A stretch of 64,000 nucleotides of DNA, from positions 868,001-932,000 of the forward strand of contig JADWQD010000014.1 of the NCBI GenBank assembly GCA_016110215.1, written 5' to 3'. Positions 22,210 through 33,201 of this stretch are shown here, piece after piece; position 1 is the first letter of the stretch; every line of letters begins with the position of its first letter. Below the pieces are notes generated by a model that saw only the letters and a list, made by a program, of their open reading frames with translations, did not search any database and was not told the origin of the DNA. Both the position numbers and the translations under genes were made by a program. The DNA is from Capronia americana (taxonomy: Eukaryota; Ascomycota; Eurotiomycetes; Chaetothyriales; Herpotrichiellaceae).

Positions 22210-23262
22210 ATGTTCCCGAGAGCATGCGCTGGGAATACGCGCGAACGAGTCCCTCGAGCCTGCGAGAGGTGTCGCCTCAAGAAGGCGAAATGCGATGGCC
22301 AGGTACCATGTTCTAGGTGCTGCGGCGACGACCAAGTATGCAGATACAACCTGCGAAAGCGACACGGCTCGGGGGGCGCAAATCAGAGACAAAACAACCA
22401 GATCTTGCATGACAACGAGTCCTACAAGGCCGCCGTTGTGGAACTCTACAAGCGCGTCATCTCCAGCCGGGGACTCGAAGATAGCGTTCGGGACGTCGAG
22501 GTTAACGCCGACATAACTACCATCCTTGACCGCGTAGGCGTCCTCAACCGAGACAGCCATTTCGCGACGTTCTCCGGCGCCTCCTCCACCATCACAAAAT
22601 CCGAAGCAGGGTCGCCTTCAACTCTCACAAGACTGATAAAACCAGCCATCGCACCGAATCCGAACAAATCAATGCGAACACCTATGCCACCCGCCACATA
22701 TCTGGCCCCACAGCCTGCTTCTAGCAACGAAATCTCCTCGATCCACTCATCAGCTTCGGCAAGAGCGAAGACAATAACCAGACCGTCAACCAGCTTCGGA
22801 CCATCGGTGCCTCCTTTTAAAGCTGACGACAATACAGCTCAGTCCCCGATCTACCCACCGCCGTCTTCACCGTGGTCACGACCGATGTCTGGCCCTCCGA
22901 TCTCAAGCTGTAATACGAGCAACATGGCCACAGCGACTGCATGGGTCAAATCAGACTGGGGCGGTGCTGGCGAGAGACTTCCCCTTGCATCGATGGCCAT
23001 GCCGAACTCCCACTACCACGCAGGAACACCATGGCCACAAGAGTTATTGGGTCAAGGTTATCCTCCTCAGTGGGAAGGGCCGTTCCCATCATCCTACCCT
23101 CCATTCTCACTTTCACCGCCCGACTCCGCATCGGCCGATGCGTGGGGTAAAAATCCGTTCCTTGGTACACATGCCAGAGCAGGGGAAACTTTTTTCAACC
23201 TGGCCAATGATGGAGCGGAAGAATACTCCATGCGGGATCCCTCTGATCCCTCGTCTTTCTAG
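22210..23262 (+). CDS. Zn(II)2Cys6 transcription factor
   Basis: A single exon of 350 aa. The binuclear zinc cluster is complete: Cys18, 21, 28, 34, 37 and 44, spaced C-x2-C-x6-C-x5-C-x2-C-x6-C, with the usual basic stretch RLKKAK between the second and third. An extra Cys38 sits beside Cys37. A short helical segment follows ('SYKAAVVELYKRVIS', about 75-90), perhaps a dimerisation element. The remaining 250 residues are Ser/Pro-rich, likely disordered activation sequence, with no fungal-specific trans (middle homology) domain. It is therefore one of the small zinc-cluster regulators. It is expected to act in the nucleus; targets are unknown. The start is the ATG 17 codons before the first Cys. 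Confidence 0.88.
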   Translation: MFPRACAGNTRERVPRACERCRLKKAKCDGQVPCSRCCGDDQVCRYNLRKRHGSGGANQRQNNQILHDNESYKAAVVELYKRVISSRGLEDSVRDVEVNADITTILDRVGVLNRDSHFATFSGASSTITKSEAGSPSTLTRLIKPAIAPNPNKSMRTPMPPATYLAPQPASSNEISSIHSSASARAKTITRPSTSFGPSVPPFKADDNTAQSPIYPPPSSPWSRPMSGPPISSCNTSNMATATAWVKSDWGGAGERLPLASMAMPNSHYHAGTPWPQELLGQGYPPQWEGPFPSSYPPFSLSPPDSASADAWGKNPFLGTHARAGETFFNLANDGAEEYSMRDPSDPSSF

Positions 23263-25770
23263 CTGCTCCCCTTGACTCTGTCTGCCACGATCCCTGTTTG
23301 CATCTCAGAAGGTTACTCCAAATCCTCGATGCCGGTGTCTGCTATCGACCGGGGAGCCAGTGAAGCAGGCCCACTATCCGGCATTCACTATTTTCAAAGG
23401 TTCGAGTTGCACAGCCCCCTTTCGAGGAACCCGGCTGGCGTCGGTGCGGGACTTCGTTGCCTCTCCCATTCTCAACAGACTTCATACAATATCGACTAAA
23501 GGTGAACTGCCAAACCCCTACAATCGGCTTCCAGAATTCGCCTCCCCTTCGTCGTTGTGGGATGACTCAGGGATCTCTTCAGCGACAGAGAGGGGGTGGG
23601 GGGTTTCCTGGGCTATGAGCTGGGTCTCGATCGGGAGGGTTTTAATGCTTGACCTTGCCGGGTCTGCCGTGCCTCATCGAATCAAGTCGAGCTAATGCGG
23701 AGCAAGAGAAGGACCACGCACCGTCAATGAACGAGTCATAGATTCATAGAAGGCTCCGTCTTGAGTGGGGAGGAATGGCGAGATGACTGCATAGCAAGAT
23801 GTTCGCTTTGGTTTTTTGTGCTTTCGGCTTTGGACTCGGCTGTGGGTGGGTTAAGTTCGTGAGCGTTGCGTTTCGGGTTGAATATGACTTGACGAACGGC
23901 TCGGGAAGGGTTGGGGCGTCTTTATTATGGGCTTTAACTCTGGATATCCGTTGAGAGGTTTGCTAGGGTTGTGCTTCAACGCGATTACCCCTTTTTCTTT
24001 TCTAGGACAGGCGCTGCCCTGATGGAAAATGTAGATTTTAATCCAATTATTATTCATATCTCCCGTGATTCAGGCGTCGCAGCCATCAGAATCGCATCCA
24101 TCTTTGATCTCCCAGCATCACAACATCCACGACGTCCACCTCACGGAGGAGGCTCGGTCCGACCGAGGGCCTTCTCTCGTACGTCTCTGCTTAGCCTGCC
24201 ATCTCGCTTGCCTCGACGACGCCCTGGCATTCGATGCCCCCAGTCAGAGTGCCCTCAGGAGCAAGTGTACGGCGTACCCATCCACCATGGCATCATGGGA
24301 ATTGCACACGCAGACAACTAGACTGGCCGAAACGCAGTTCAGACAGGTACATAATCCACAAGCGAAGTCATGCATGGCATCCTCTGAAAAACCCTTGTTG
24401 AACGAGCCTCTAGAGGCCCTAGTGGGAAGTGGGTTGATAAATGGCTCCTCTCGAAAAAACCAAAAGCCGTGGGTATATTAGTTTTCGTTGTTCGTTTATC
24501 ATTGTTCGCTATTCATTGGTCGTCGTTCGTTTGCGAGTTGGCAAACGGACGTAAAGCAGGGAGGGAATCAATCTGGCCAGCCAGCCATTGTAAATCAATC
24601 GAAGGAACCCTCATTGAGCGTGATGAAAGGTATGGTGATGTAGGGTACGGTCCGTACGTCGTATGAGACACGCGTGATATTAATACAGCGTCTGAGCGTC
24701 TATCGGACTTTTAACTGTGACATGAAAAGCTGCGGCTGAATGATAGGTCAGACCGAAGAGCTGCGGCCTTGTCAAACAGTGTAATAGACGTGACTATTGT
24801 TCTTACAGGGTCGATTGCGGTTGCGAAAACAATGGGAAAGTGCGAGTCAGGGCGACATGGGCCACGGGAAAGACGTGGCTTGGGGGCCCTGAGCTGTAGG
24901 ATCTGATTCACAAAAAGATTGGCCCTAGGCAACTAGGATGGCGGCTGGCTGAATGACCACAGCCTTAAGGATGAATTCGACCAGGGTCTCTCCCATTTTC
25001 GACCACGTCCATGGACTTCAGGGTTGGCCATCAGGTCCGACGAGATTCGCTCCTTGATTAGAAGCGCAAGCACCAACTTCTTGTGATCAAACGCCGGCCA
25101 GGGCTCGATGAGGGGCATTGGTAGAAAGACATTCAAATATCCAAGGAGGTTGTAGGGAGAAATGAAAGGGCGAGCAAATACTTCTAGGAAGTCGAGCAGA
25201 GTCAGCCTGTTCAAGCTGGTGGGAGCAACTCATCTTGCATTGGAGTCTGCCCTGTCCAGGCGGCAACTTGAGATTGGCCAGAATCCAGTGACGATGGCTG
25301 AGTCGTGTCTGATACGACATACCAAGCTGTGGATGCTTCTGAAATCGGGGGTGGATTTGGTAGGTCAAGAGGAAATAAGAAATGGGTAATGAGGCTAGCA
25401 TTGGCATCAAGCTTCACGCGTTATCGCTCCCAGCAAGAAATGACAGATCCTCCTTGCGAGTCTTGCTACGATAACACATCGCAGTCCATGTGACACCGAG
25501 ACCTGCTCTGCTGCGATGCCGAGCCTGCTTTCAGCGAACAAGAAAAAAAGACAACGATCGACGGAGGACGGTCCTTGTTTTATACGACATCATACCTTTT
25601 AGGTAGATCTGCCCCTTTGGGATTCAGGAAGCCGCGCTATGACTGAGCCCCATGCCATCAGAGTATAATGGCCCTCTCGCGCCCGCATGCAATTCGTGTA
25701 TACATTTACCATGATCGTCTTGGATGCCGAACGCCGTTTCGAATGCGCATAGTCTGCGTCGTGATGTCTC
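23263..25770. other. 2.5-kb gene-free spacer
   Basis: This is the longest gene-poor stretch of the window. All frames are short and overlap on both strands. The left ~500 bases could be the 3' UTR of the zinc-cluster gene, and the right end is the 3' side of PXMP4. No repeat, RNA gene or transposon signature was seen. Confidence 0.4.
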
Positions 25771-26616
25771 TTAAGTGTTGTAAATGAGGAAATTCCTAAA
25801 GTTATCCCAGTAATCCGAGTTCACATATCTGAGAGCACGTAAGCATCACCACCAAAATGTCAGGAAAGGAAACAGCATACATGTACTTCATACTGCTCCT
25901 CAAGCTGGACTGTATGCTCTCCGGCTGCCACCTGAAGATATACATGACGAAAGCCCAGCTTAGACTGGCGAACACCGGCCAGGCGTTGTGCTCGATCTTC
26001 GCTTTCAACTCGGGGGAGAGTCTCTGGGTGAACAACGTGGGTGTGGGTGTCGAACTTGTGGCACTCGGTGGCTCGATGCTGAGTTTTGCCAGAGCAAGCA
26101 TGACTCGGGCGAACACGTAGATGACGATTTGTTGATTGACACTTGACCTGGACGGACTCTTTAGCCTCCCATATTTGCGCTGATGTTGAATGTTGATTCT
26201 CACCTTGCATGCTTCCCTCTTCCAAAGACGAGGTAGCCTCCCGCTAGACCAGCAAAAAAGGTATCATAGGGCCCCTCTTTACCCGGAGCAGAAGGGTTTA
26301 GGAGCCTCAATATTAACATTGAGGACTTGTACACTGTCGCAAAGAATGCCAGGTTGCGGGCATGTTGTCTGGTCGCCTTGAACACCAGCTTCAGTTTTTC
26401 TCTTAATGTGCCTGATCGGAACATGAACACCATGACGAGGGCGTGTGGGAATCGAACTTTGGCGCCGTAGACGGCGCCATTGCGGGCAGCTTTGACGATT
26501 GCGAGGAGAGGGGCAAGGTCCGGATTGAGGATGATGGACTCGACCGTTTCCTGAGGAATGTTAGCTGGGTCTGGCAACGACGGGAGAGCTAGTCGACTGA
26601 CTTTGAGAACGTCCAT
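25771..26616 (-). CDS. PXMP4: peroxisomal membrane protein 4 (PXMP4/PMP24 family)
   Basis: Four minus-strand exons (26616-26602, 26550-26204, 26147-25881, 25828-25771) with introns of 51, 56 and 52 nt give 228 aa. Diagnostic blocks are 'ARNGAVYGAKVRFPHALVM', 'FMFRSGTLREKLKLVFKAT', 'GLAGGYLVFGRGKHARSS' and a C-terminus 'NSDYWDNFRNFLIYNT', all matching the PXMP4 family of the Tim17-like superfamily. Joining at AG|G and AT|A restores these blocks across the splices. The family sits in the peroxisomal membrane with about four helices; its biochemical role is unsettled. The first intron is a multiple of three and has no stop, so an unspliced reading would add 17 residues after residue 5. I prefer splicing because of the ctaac branch site and cag acceptor. 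Confidence 0.9.
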
Positions 26617-27489
26617 CTTTCTATCGGGACGTTGATATTGCTGCCAGAGCCGGGAAAGGTCTCGTGTGATGGTACGGAAAAGAAACACCGAAGAGGCTCA
26701 GGTGTAAGAGCAAGTCGCGGCTCACGTCATGGGAATCAAGAGCAAGTGGTGGTCGCAAATAGCTGGCATGTGTTATTGTGTCGCATGTAGTAGTATGCAA
26801 GGTCCATGCGTAGAAGCAAGAACACGAGTCCCTCGGCGAACGAGGAATTACGGCGACATCATCTACATATCCTTGAGTTTTCGGCGCATGTGAACAGCAA
26901 CCGGCGCTTGGGGTGCCATTCCTCGCTTCCCCACAAATCGGTCTCGATGGCCGTCATCTGCCTCGGCTGTTCTTTTTGCCTTCTCGATGCCAGTTCCGCA
27001 CCGCTTCGCACGGCAAATTCTCGCGCTCAGACAGCATACATATGTACCTTGTACAGCTCCCTTGTCAATCAAAGGATTATCTCCCTTCATCATCATCATC
27101 ATCGTGCTCATCCGCTTCATTTGGCGGCTATACTCTTTTGCCTTGCGTGCCACGAGAGCACAGTGAAGGGATGGTGAGGCCTCGCTGAGTGTGGAAGTCA
27201 CCGACCCTTGTCGTTTCTGGAGAGCGGCTGAAGATTATGCTTGAACATCTCGAATCACCTTGTCAAGGCTCCTAGGGACAAGCAACCCACCCGGCAGACC
27301 TGCAGTATGCATCCACTGTAACCGAGCACCACATGAATCGGGTTTGACAGTTGGTTGCTTGAGGCCCCAGGTGACGATGAGATCGAGCAAGTTGTTGCCG
27401 GTGCCTCTCTCAATGCCCATCCGAAATGATAGACTTGGGGGCTTTGGAGTCGCGGTTGGATAGTTGAGGTTCTTAGCGTTGAACATATT
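26617..27489. other. promoter of PXMP4 and 3' side of RPF2
   Basis: About 870 bases. A CATCATCATCAT-type trinucleotide run is near 27090. A minus-strand frame starting three bases after the RPF2 stop (27486-27235) probably lies in the RPF2 3' UTR and is not called as a gene. Confidence 0.4.
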
Positions 27490-28701
27490 TCACGAGGTTC
27501 TCTGTCTCTTGGGCTTCTCGTTCTGCTCGTCATTCGCGTCCGTCATCTCCTGATCGTCGTCGTCGCCGATACTGATCTCGTCCCCACTACCAAAGTCACT
27601 GCCGCCTCCGTCGTCTGAAATGTCCTCAAGGTCCATTCCTCCATTTTCCATGTCTCCATCTTGGCTGACAAGATCTTCTTCGCCGTCAAGGTCTGGCATT
27701 TCTCCCTCACCCTCGATATCATCATGAACTCTCTTTAAGCCTTTCATCTTTCTTGTCTGCAGAGTTGAGAGATCTTGCTTGCCAAGGTGGACACGGCCAA
27801 TCTTGTCACCGATCAAATCTGTCTCGATATTCTTCTTCGTCCGTGCTTCATTAGGTCGGCGGCCATGTTTCAAGGCGTCCTTCATCACGCTCGGGTCAGC
27901 TTCCCGGAAACGACCAACTCGGAAGTCGAAGCTTGGTCCAATGGGGTCAAGCTCAACTCGAGGGATCTTTGGACTGTTTGATCTCATTGTCCGTATCTTG
28001 TACCACCTGAGATGAAGCACAGGTTTGTTCGTTGGTTCATTGAGGTCTGTGGAGGTACCCGAACTCTCGCCTGCAGCAATCATGAGAAGATACTGCAGGC
28101 CCGTCACGTCAATGGAGGGAATTTCCTCGCCTTGGAAAAGATCCAGCAGGATGGACTTCAAACTGCGATACATTGCAGCCTGGTCCGAAGACGACGTATC
28201 ATCCCATTGGGAGCCAGCGAACAATATCAAAGGCTTCATTTCCACTCCAACGGTTAGTTTCGGCTCTGGTTGTGACTGATCCGCAGGCACCAGGAGGAGT
28301 AATTCCAACATGTCAAGCACCTTTCCGTCGTATATCCGCAGCACGGTGAGATTGTTCGGTCTCTTCTTCGAGTGTGTGCCAAATACAACCACGCCACATT
28401 CGTTTTTGCCCGCCAGAAACTCCAAAGATTCAGCATTCTCAAATGGGTGGATGTTCTCGTTCTTCTTGTTGAGCATGACCGAGTCTGGTTTGGTGAGGGT
28501 ATGTACCGTCTTGAGCACTGTTTGGATAGGCAGAGGACATTTTGTTCCGTGCAAGAGCAATACCCGTTTTCTCGATTCAACCTGCTGGGGCTCGCGTGCC
28601 TTGACGATTCGGGCCGTCCGCACATTTCGAGGTTTTCTGGGAAACCTCAGTTAGTATAGGATTTTGGGGTGCTTAAGGCATTCTCACACTTTGCGCAACA
28701 T
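27490..28701 (-). CDS. RPF2: ribosome biogenesis protein RPF2 (Brix domain)
   Basis: Two exons (28701-28688, 28636-27490) with a 51-nt intron (tactaac branch site, cag acceptor) give 386 aa. The tiny first exon MLRKV joined to 'KPRNVRTARIVKAREP' recreates the family's N-terminus. The Brix domain spans about 35-240, with 'RKRVLLLHGTKC', 'FGTHSKKRPNNLTVLRIYDG' and 'VLHLRWYKIRTMRS'. The C-terminal ~90 residues are acidic with Asp/Glu runs and a final basic 'KPKRQR' motif. RPF2 works with RRS1 in the nucleolus to load 5S rRNA, uL18 and uL5 onto pre-60S particles. That makes its presence near TFIIIA and RPB6 notable, although 17 kb apart. The short first exon explains why a single-frame reading misses the start. 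Confidence 0.95.
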
Positions 28702-29742
28702 CTTATCAGATTGACCACGGCTAGCAGCTCCTCCTAAAAACAAGATGCCACCTTCGAACTCGCAGAAGGGCGGTGATGCCGATTGAGGGCTGCCGACTGA
28801 AATAATTTTTAGCTTGACGGTTATCGATAAGCTACGGTGGACCACCCGGAAAATAACGCGTCTAATACCGGGGAACATTCCCACCAGACGCGCCAAGTGA
28901 AGCACGCATCCGTGGCATCTGCATTCTCTTTCCGTCACGCCCGACACGCTTTTGTTCGGAAATTGAGCGGCTCGGATGCTCGCAAATAGAAAGTGCTCGA
29001 GGTGTCTTAGTGGACCGCCCGCCATGCTGAACGAACTTGTGGTGTTGTAGATTCACCACGATTAGAAAAGCAGCGGAACCTTGTCGGAACCTTTCTCAAC
29101 TTAATGCTACGCCTATGTAAGAGTGCTGTTCTACAGAAGGGCCTGACATTGAAGAGTAGCATGATATGTGAGCGACGGGCGCCGCTACTGGCAGATCTTA
29201 TTCTGTCCATGCATTGGCCTTCTGCTGATGTGACACCGAGCTTTGTCTGTCAAACTTTGCATTCGCAAATAGGCAGGCCATGGAACACCGATATCGAGGT
29301 TCGCATTGAAATCTCAATCTCACGCTGGTGGTCATTTCGGATGGCAAACTCTCTATAGGCTTGCAGTGTCAGGCGAGTCGTTCTGTACCTCAATATGGGA
29401 AGGCGTCTCTTGCCTGAGGGTCCCTGCTGAGTCGAGTTCATCCTGCAGATGGCCTGCCTTATCCACTATTGGTGAGCACAAGGTCGATCTGAAATTCAGC
29501 TTCTCACCACCATATGCAGCAAAGGCAAATTGAATGCCCTTACGGAAGGTATACAATGAGGTGGGTCAGGTGCACCAATGCCTTTTTAGATGGGTTGGAT
29601 AGTCCATTCAGCTCGGGCCGCACCCCATTGTCATCTCATCAGGGACATCGATATACATAATGCTGCTCGCCGGCTGATGCTCAACAGGATTTGTTCCAGA
29701 TTTGCGTTTTGCCTCGTACAGCACTGTATACAGAAAGGCAGG
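28702..29742. other. divergent region between RPF2 and the BAHD gene
   Basis: About 1 kb holding the RPF2 promoter and the upstream side of the acyltransferase gene. The acyltransferase frame stays open upstream to 29590, so an earlier start or a small upstream exon could lie here. Confidence 0.4.
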
Positions 29743-31116
29743 ATGCGGCAACCAGGGATATTTGGTCAACTCAATTGGGATACTTACACAGTAGTTGTTC
29801 TTGGGTTTCGAACGTCGGCCGGCCAAACACCGGACAGTATCACCAAGGCCCTCGATCAAGCAGCCGTCAAGCTTCTTTCCGCCTACCCATTCCTTACAGG
29901 TCAGGTTGTCAACGAAGGACGCTCAAGCACGAGTTCTGGCATTTACAGAATTGTGCCGTATCCTCCTCACTCGGATGGCAAATCGCCTGTTCGACAAAAG
30001 GACTGCACACAGTTGTGTCCGTCGTACGATGAAATCGTCCGAGCTGGCGCCCCTTTCTCGATGCTCGACGGCGAGGTTCTTTGTCCCGTGAGAGGCATGG
30101 GCTATGTTTACGACCAAGCAGTCGAGACGCCCGTGTTCATCATTCAGGCCAACTTCATCCACGGAGGACTGCTGCTTTGTTTCGCGAGCATGCACAACGC
30201 TCTTGACATGAATGGTCAAAACGTCCTCATTCGGCAATTCGCCACACTCTTGCGAGGCGAAGCACTTGACCAGAAGCTCGTGGCGGCTGGGAATCAGGAC
30301 GCCGATAGGATTGTGCCACTGCTGGAGGACGGGGAAACGGCCCTCGCGCATGATGAAATGCGCATGCCCTCCAGCCTGAGGCCTGTGAATGGCGCCGCTC
30401 CTGTTTCCCAAGCATCCAACGCGCGGTGGGTCTACTGGCGTTTTCCCCACGACAAGCTCACCGAGCTCAAGAATCTCGCCTCGCCAAATCCGACAGCACG
30501 AATCTCCACAAACGATGCAATAACCGCGTTCTATACGCAGCGGCTTACGGCCATTCGCATCGCTGCTGGCCGCCTCTCTCGCACGGAGTCGGTCCACTGT
30601 CTTCGTGCCGCGGACGGCCGCGCAAGACTCGACCCTCCTGTTCCGAAAGGCTACCTTGGCCACCTTGTAGGACTCGCGTACACTGAATGGCCTGAGGCCA
30701 GCACGGTGCTGGAATCCCCATTATCCAAGGTCGCCAGCGACATTCGCGCCTCTCTGGAAAAAGTCGACGATCACAACATCCGGAGTCTAGCCACGCTGAT
30801 CCACACCACGGAGGACAAAACGACCATCTTCTACGGCGCGAAGAAGAAGCTAGGGAAGGACATATTCATCTCCTCGTGGGCTCAGATGGACCTCTCGAGG
30901 ACCTGTGGCTTTGGTCCGTTGCTGAGCGGAGGTGACGAGGATGGAAGGCCGGATTTCGTAAGGAGGGCAAAGATGGATATTGTGCCAGACTTGACGTATC
31001 TCATGCCAAAGAACAGGGAAGGGGATATGGATCTCGGGGCATGTCTGTTTGAAGAGGATATTGTGGCCTTGCAGGAGGATGAGCCGTGGACGAAGTACAC
31101 GAGCATGATCGGTTGA
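29743..31116 (+). CDS. BAHD-type acyltransferase (trichothecene 3-O-acetyltransferase-like)
   Basis: From ATG 29743 the frame codes 457 aa. The catalytic HxxxD motif is 'MHNALDMNG' with His151 and Asp155 in the right place (about one third in). Other family blocks are 'LLSAYPFLTGQV' early, 'ISTNDAITAFYTQRL' in the middle and 'FISSWAQMDL' late. The second BAHD motif, usually DFGWG or DFGFG, reads TCGFGP: the structural Asp is missing. The family moves acyl groups from acyl-CoA to hydroxyls of secondary metabolites, in the cytosol; the fungal TRI101 branch acetylates trichothecenes as self-protection. No trichothecene genes are near, so the substrate is unknown. The frame is open upstream to ATG 29590 (51 extra residues) without family similarity, and an unseen upstream exon is possible. 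Confidence 0.82.
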   Translation: MRQPGIFGQLNWDTYTVVVLGFRTSAGQTPDSITKALDQAAVKLLSAYPFLTGQVVNEGRSSTSSGIYRIVPYPPHSDGKSPVRQKDCTQLCPSYDEIVRAGAPFSMLDGEVLCPVRGMGYVYDQAVETPVFIIQANFIHGGLLLCFASMHNALDMNGQNVLIRQFATLLRGEALDQKLVAAGNQDADRIVPLLEDGETALAHDEMRMPSSLRPVNGAAPVSQASNARWVYWRFPHDKLTELKNLASPNPTARISTNDAITAFYTQRLTAIRIAAGRLSRTESVHCLRAADGRARLDPPVPKGYLGHLVGLAYTEWPEASTVLESPLSKVASDIRASLEKVDDHNIRSLATLIHTTEDKTTIFYGAKKKLGKDIFISSWAQMDLSRTCGFGPLLSGGDEDGRPDFVRRAKMDIVPDLTYLMPKNREGDMDLGACLFEEDIVALQEDEPWTKYTSMIG

Positions 31117-31520
31117 GCGCACGGAACGACAGAAGGGTGCACCGCACTGCACCGCTCTTGGAGAGACAGACCGATCTCAGGGAGCAGCCGACATACTGTA
31201 GCATGGCCGTGAACCGGTTTCGTAGGCTCACCGGCCAAGCAGCGCTAGCGTGGGTTCCTGACAATATCCCAAAACAGAATGTGTCCTCTACTCTCTTACG
31301 AGTATCCGGCGAGGCATTCAGTCAGTCAAGCAGTCAGCCAGCCAGCCAGTCTTACTCGGACAAGCGCACAGCACAACGCCATGTGATATACCAGTACACA
31401 GCACTCTGAACAGTGGTTGGTGTAATTAGTAGAGCCAGCCAACCGTCCCGCCCTGTTGATTAGGATATGTACATAGCACCAATGACGCACAACGCAATCG
31501 ATGCTCCTCCCTGCCAGGTG

Positions 31521-31552
31521 GGTGCCAGGTGTGGTGGGTGCCAGGTGTGGTG
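31521..31552. repeat. 16-bp direct tandem duplication
   Basis: Two perfect copies of GGTGCCAGGTGTGGTG, preceded by a partial copy (CCAGGTG at 31514-31520). It lies immediately before the CTGTG array. Confidence 0.9.
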
Positions 31553-31560
31553 GCTGCGTG

Positions 31561-31620
31561 CTGTGCTGTGCTGTGCTGTGCTGTGCTGTGCTGTGCTGTG
31601 CTGTGCTGTGCTGTGCTGTG
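31561..31620. repeat. (CTGTG)12 microsatellite
   Basis: Twelve perfect pentanucleotide units over 60 bases. Because 5 is not a multiple of 3, every frame through it stays open by chance, which explains the Cys/Ala/Val/Leu-repeat reading frames over it. None is a gene. Confidence 0.95.
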
Positions 31621-32627
31621 ACCAACCATCCAGAAAACCGCTTACTGAATGGTTTTCCGCGTAGCAAATATGTAGTACTCGGTATTCACGCAAATAGTAG
31701 TAGTACCTAGTGCAGTACATACATACTTTACCTACCTGTATACCTAGTACACAGTACCTACACAGTAGCGCGACTTTAGTCTGTGCAGGTTGCAAGTGTC
31801 CATCCTAGGTATGTACAACCACACCCACACTCATAGGTAGGCATCCGGGCTGATCCGGGTCCATCTGCCTTTCGTACGAGGTACTCCCGTATACCATACT
31901 GTTTCCCGCCGTCGAGTTGCCTTTCCGGGACATGTGTTGCCAACTGGACGACCCAACATTGTGAATAGCGCTGACTTGGACGACGCTAACTTCCACACTT
32001 TCACACTGGGCCCTGACTAGTTACGTCGCTAGTACCGTGTAGGATACATAGGGCGCGCCGGTACCAGGTAATAAAAGGAAGGCATACACACTTGGAGCAG
32101 GCACGCTCACATGCACGCACGCACGCACATAGGCACATCTGACGACGTGGTAAAGACTTACACTGTAGTATGTAGGACAGTATGTCAGTATGACTGTTGC
32201 ACAGTCGGGATAACTGGGATAGTACAGTATAGTAGAGGAAAGACAGAGCGCAACGCCACGCCACGCCACGCCAGTCCTACAGAGAAAGAGATGACCTGCC
32301 TGTCTGCCTATCTGACTGGGTAAGGTGAAGGTAGAAGGCGAATGTGAAGGTGAAGTTCGAAAACAGAGTAAGATGCAATTCAGAGTATCACTTGATCTTC
32401 ATGTAATCAGCATGAGTATGATATAGTCGTGGCGTAGGGAAATCCACCATCCTTCGTCTCCGGGAGCGAAAGCACCACGGGAAAGTAATTCTTCGTGCCC
32501 AGGGTGCATATCGAAATGCTCAATGGAGTGGCATTTTCATGCCACGTCCCCATACGGCGATACTGGTTCACGCCCCTGAGAGGAGGCCCAAAGACACAAC
32601 CGAGGACGGAGTCCAGAAGATACCCAG

Positions 32628-33201
32628 CTACCCACTGAAGGTATCCGTGACGCCGACGCTGTCCTGGCCCGCCGCGGCCTCATCGAGTGCCACATTCTTA
32701 TTCAGCTTGGTCGTCTCCTCGTCGATCTTGGCCTGGTCGGCGTCCCCCTGCGCGGCCTGGATTTGCAAAGCCAACACCTCCAACTGCAACTTCAGCACTT
32801 TATTCTTGATCTTGCCGTTCTCCAGCGCCGTGGTGTCTCCTGACGCGGCGGCGATTTCGTCGTTGAAGCCGCCTGTGCCGGTCTCGGCGTCCTCGGCGGT
32901 CACGCGTGCGTCCTGGATGATCTTGAGGTCATCCGCCGACACGGAGGCCAGGTCGGAGGTGTCGATCTGCGAGGAATGTTAGTATAAAACGGGTAAACAA
33001 CCAAGGTAGTTCGTCGACGGCATTCCATACCGGGAAGTTGGCATTGACTTCGGCGAGCGCATTTCCAGCGACGCCGTCCGAGACCTGGAATTCACTGTAC
33101 GGTTTGGCCGTGAGGACACCGGCCTTCTTCTTCAACCCAATCGGACCGGCCGCGGATAGAGCGACAATGGCGAAAAGAACGGTAGGGATTGAGAAACGCA
33201 T
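32628..33201 (-). CDS. small secreted protein with helical C-terminal domain
   Basis: Two exons (33201-33031, 32966-32628) with a 64-nt phase-0 intron (actaac branch site) give 169 aa. Residues 1-18 are a signal peptide (MRF start, hydrophobic core, ALSAAG end). The mature part begins with a Lys-rich stretch, then 'AKPYSEFQVSDGVAGNALAE' and, across the splice, 'NANFP-IDTSDLASVSADDL'. A long helix follows ('LENGKIKNKVLKLQLEVLAL' and onward). There are no Cys in the mature part, unusual for a classic effector. I recall similar small secreted proteins in many Pezizomycotina, but no function is established. It is presumably in the cell wall or medium. Confidence 0.82.

Larger units (their letters stand above)
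31117..32627. other. repeat-rich gene-free spacer
   Basis: About 1.5 kb with no supported gene. It contains a 16-bp direct duplication, a (CTGTG)12 array, TACCTA/GTAC-rich sequence (31660-31800), a CACG run near 32112 and CCACG repeats near 32252. This is the most repetitive part of the window. Confidence 0.5.

Noticed and set aside
27235..27486. 83-codon frame just after RPF2
   Set aside because: It begins three bases after the RPF2 stop and most likely lies in its 3' UTR.
31426..31710. Cys/Ala/Val/Leu- and His/Ser/Thr-repeat frames
   Set aside because: They are readings of the (CTGTG)12 array, open in all frames by repetition.
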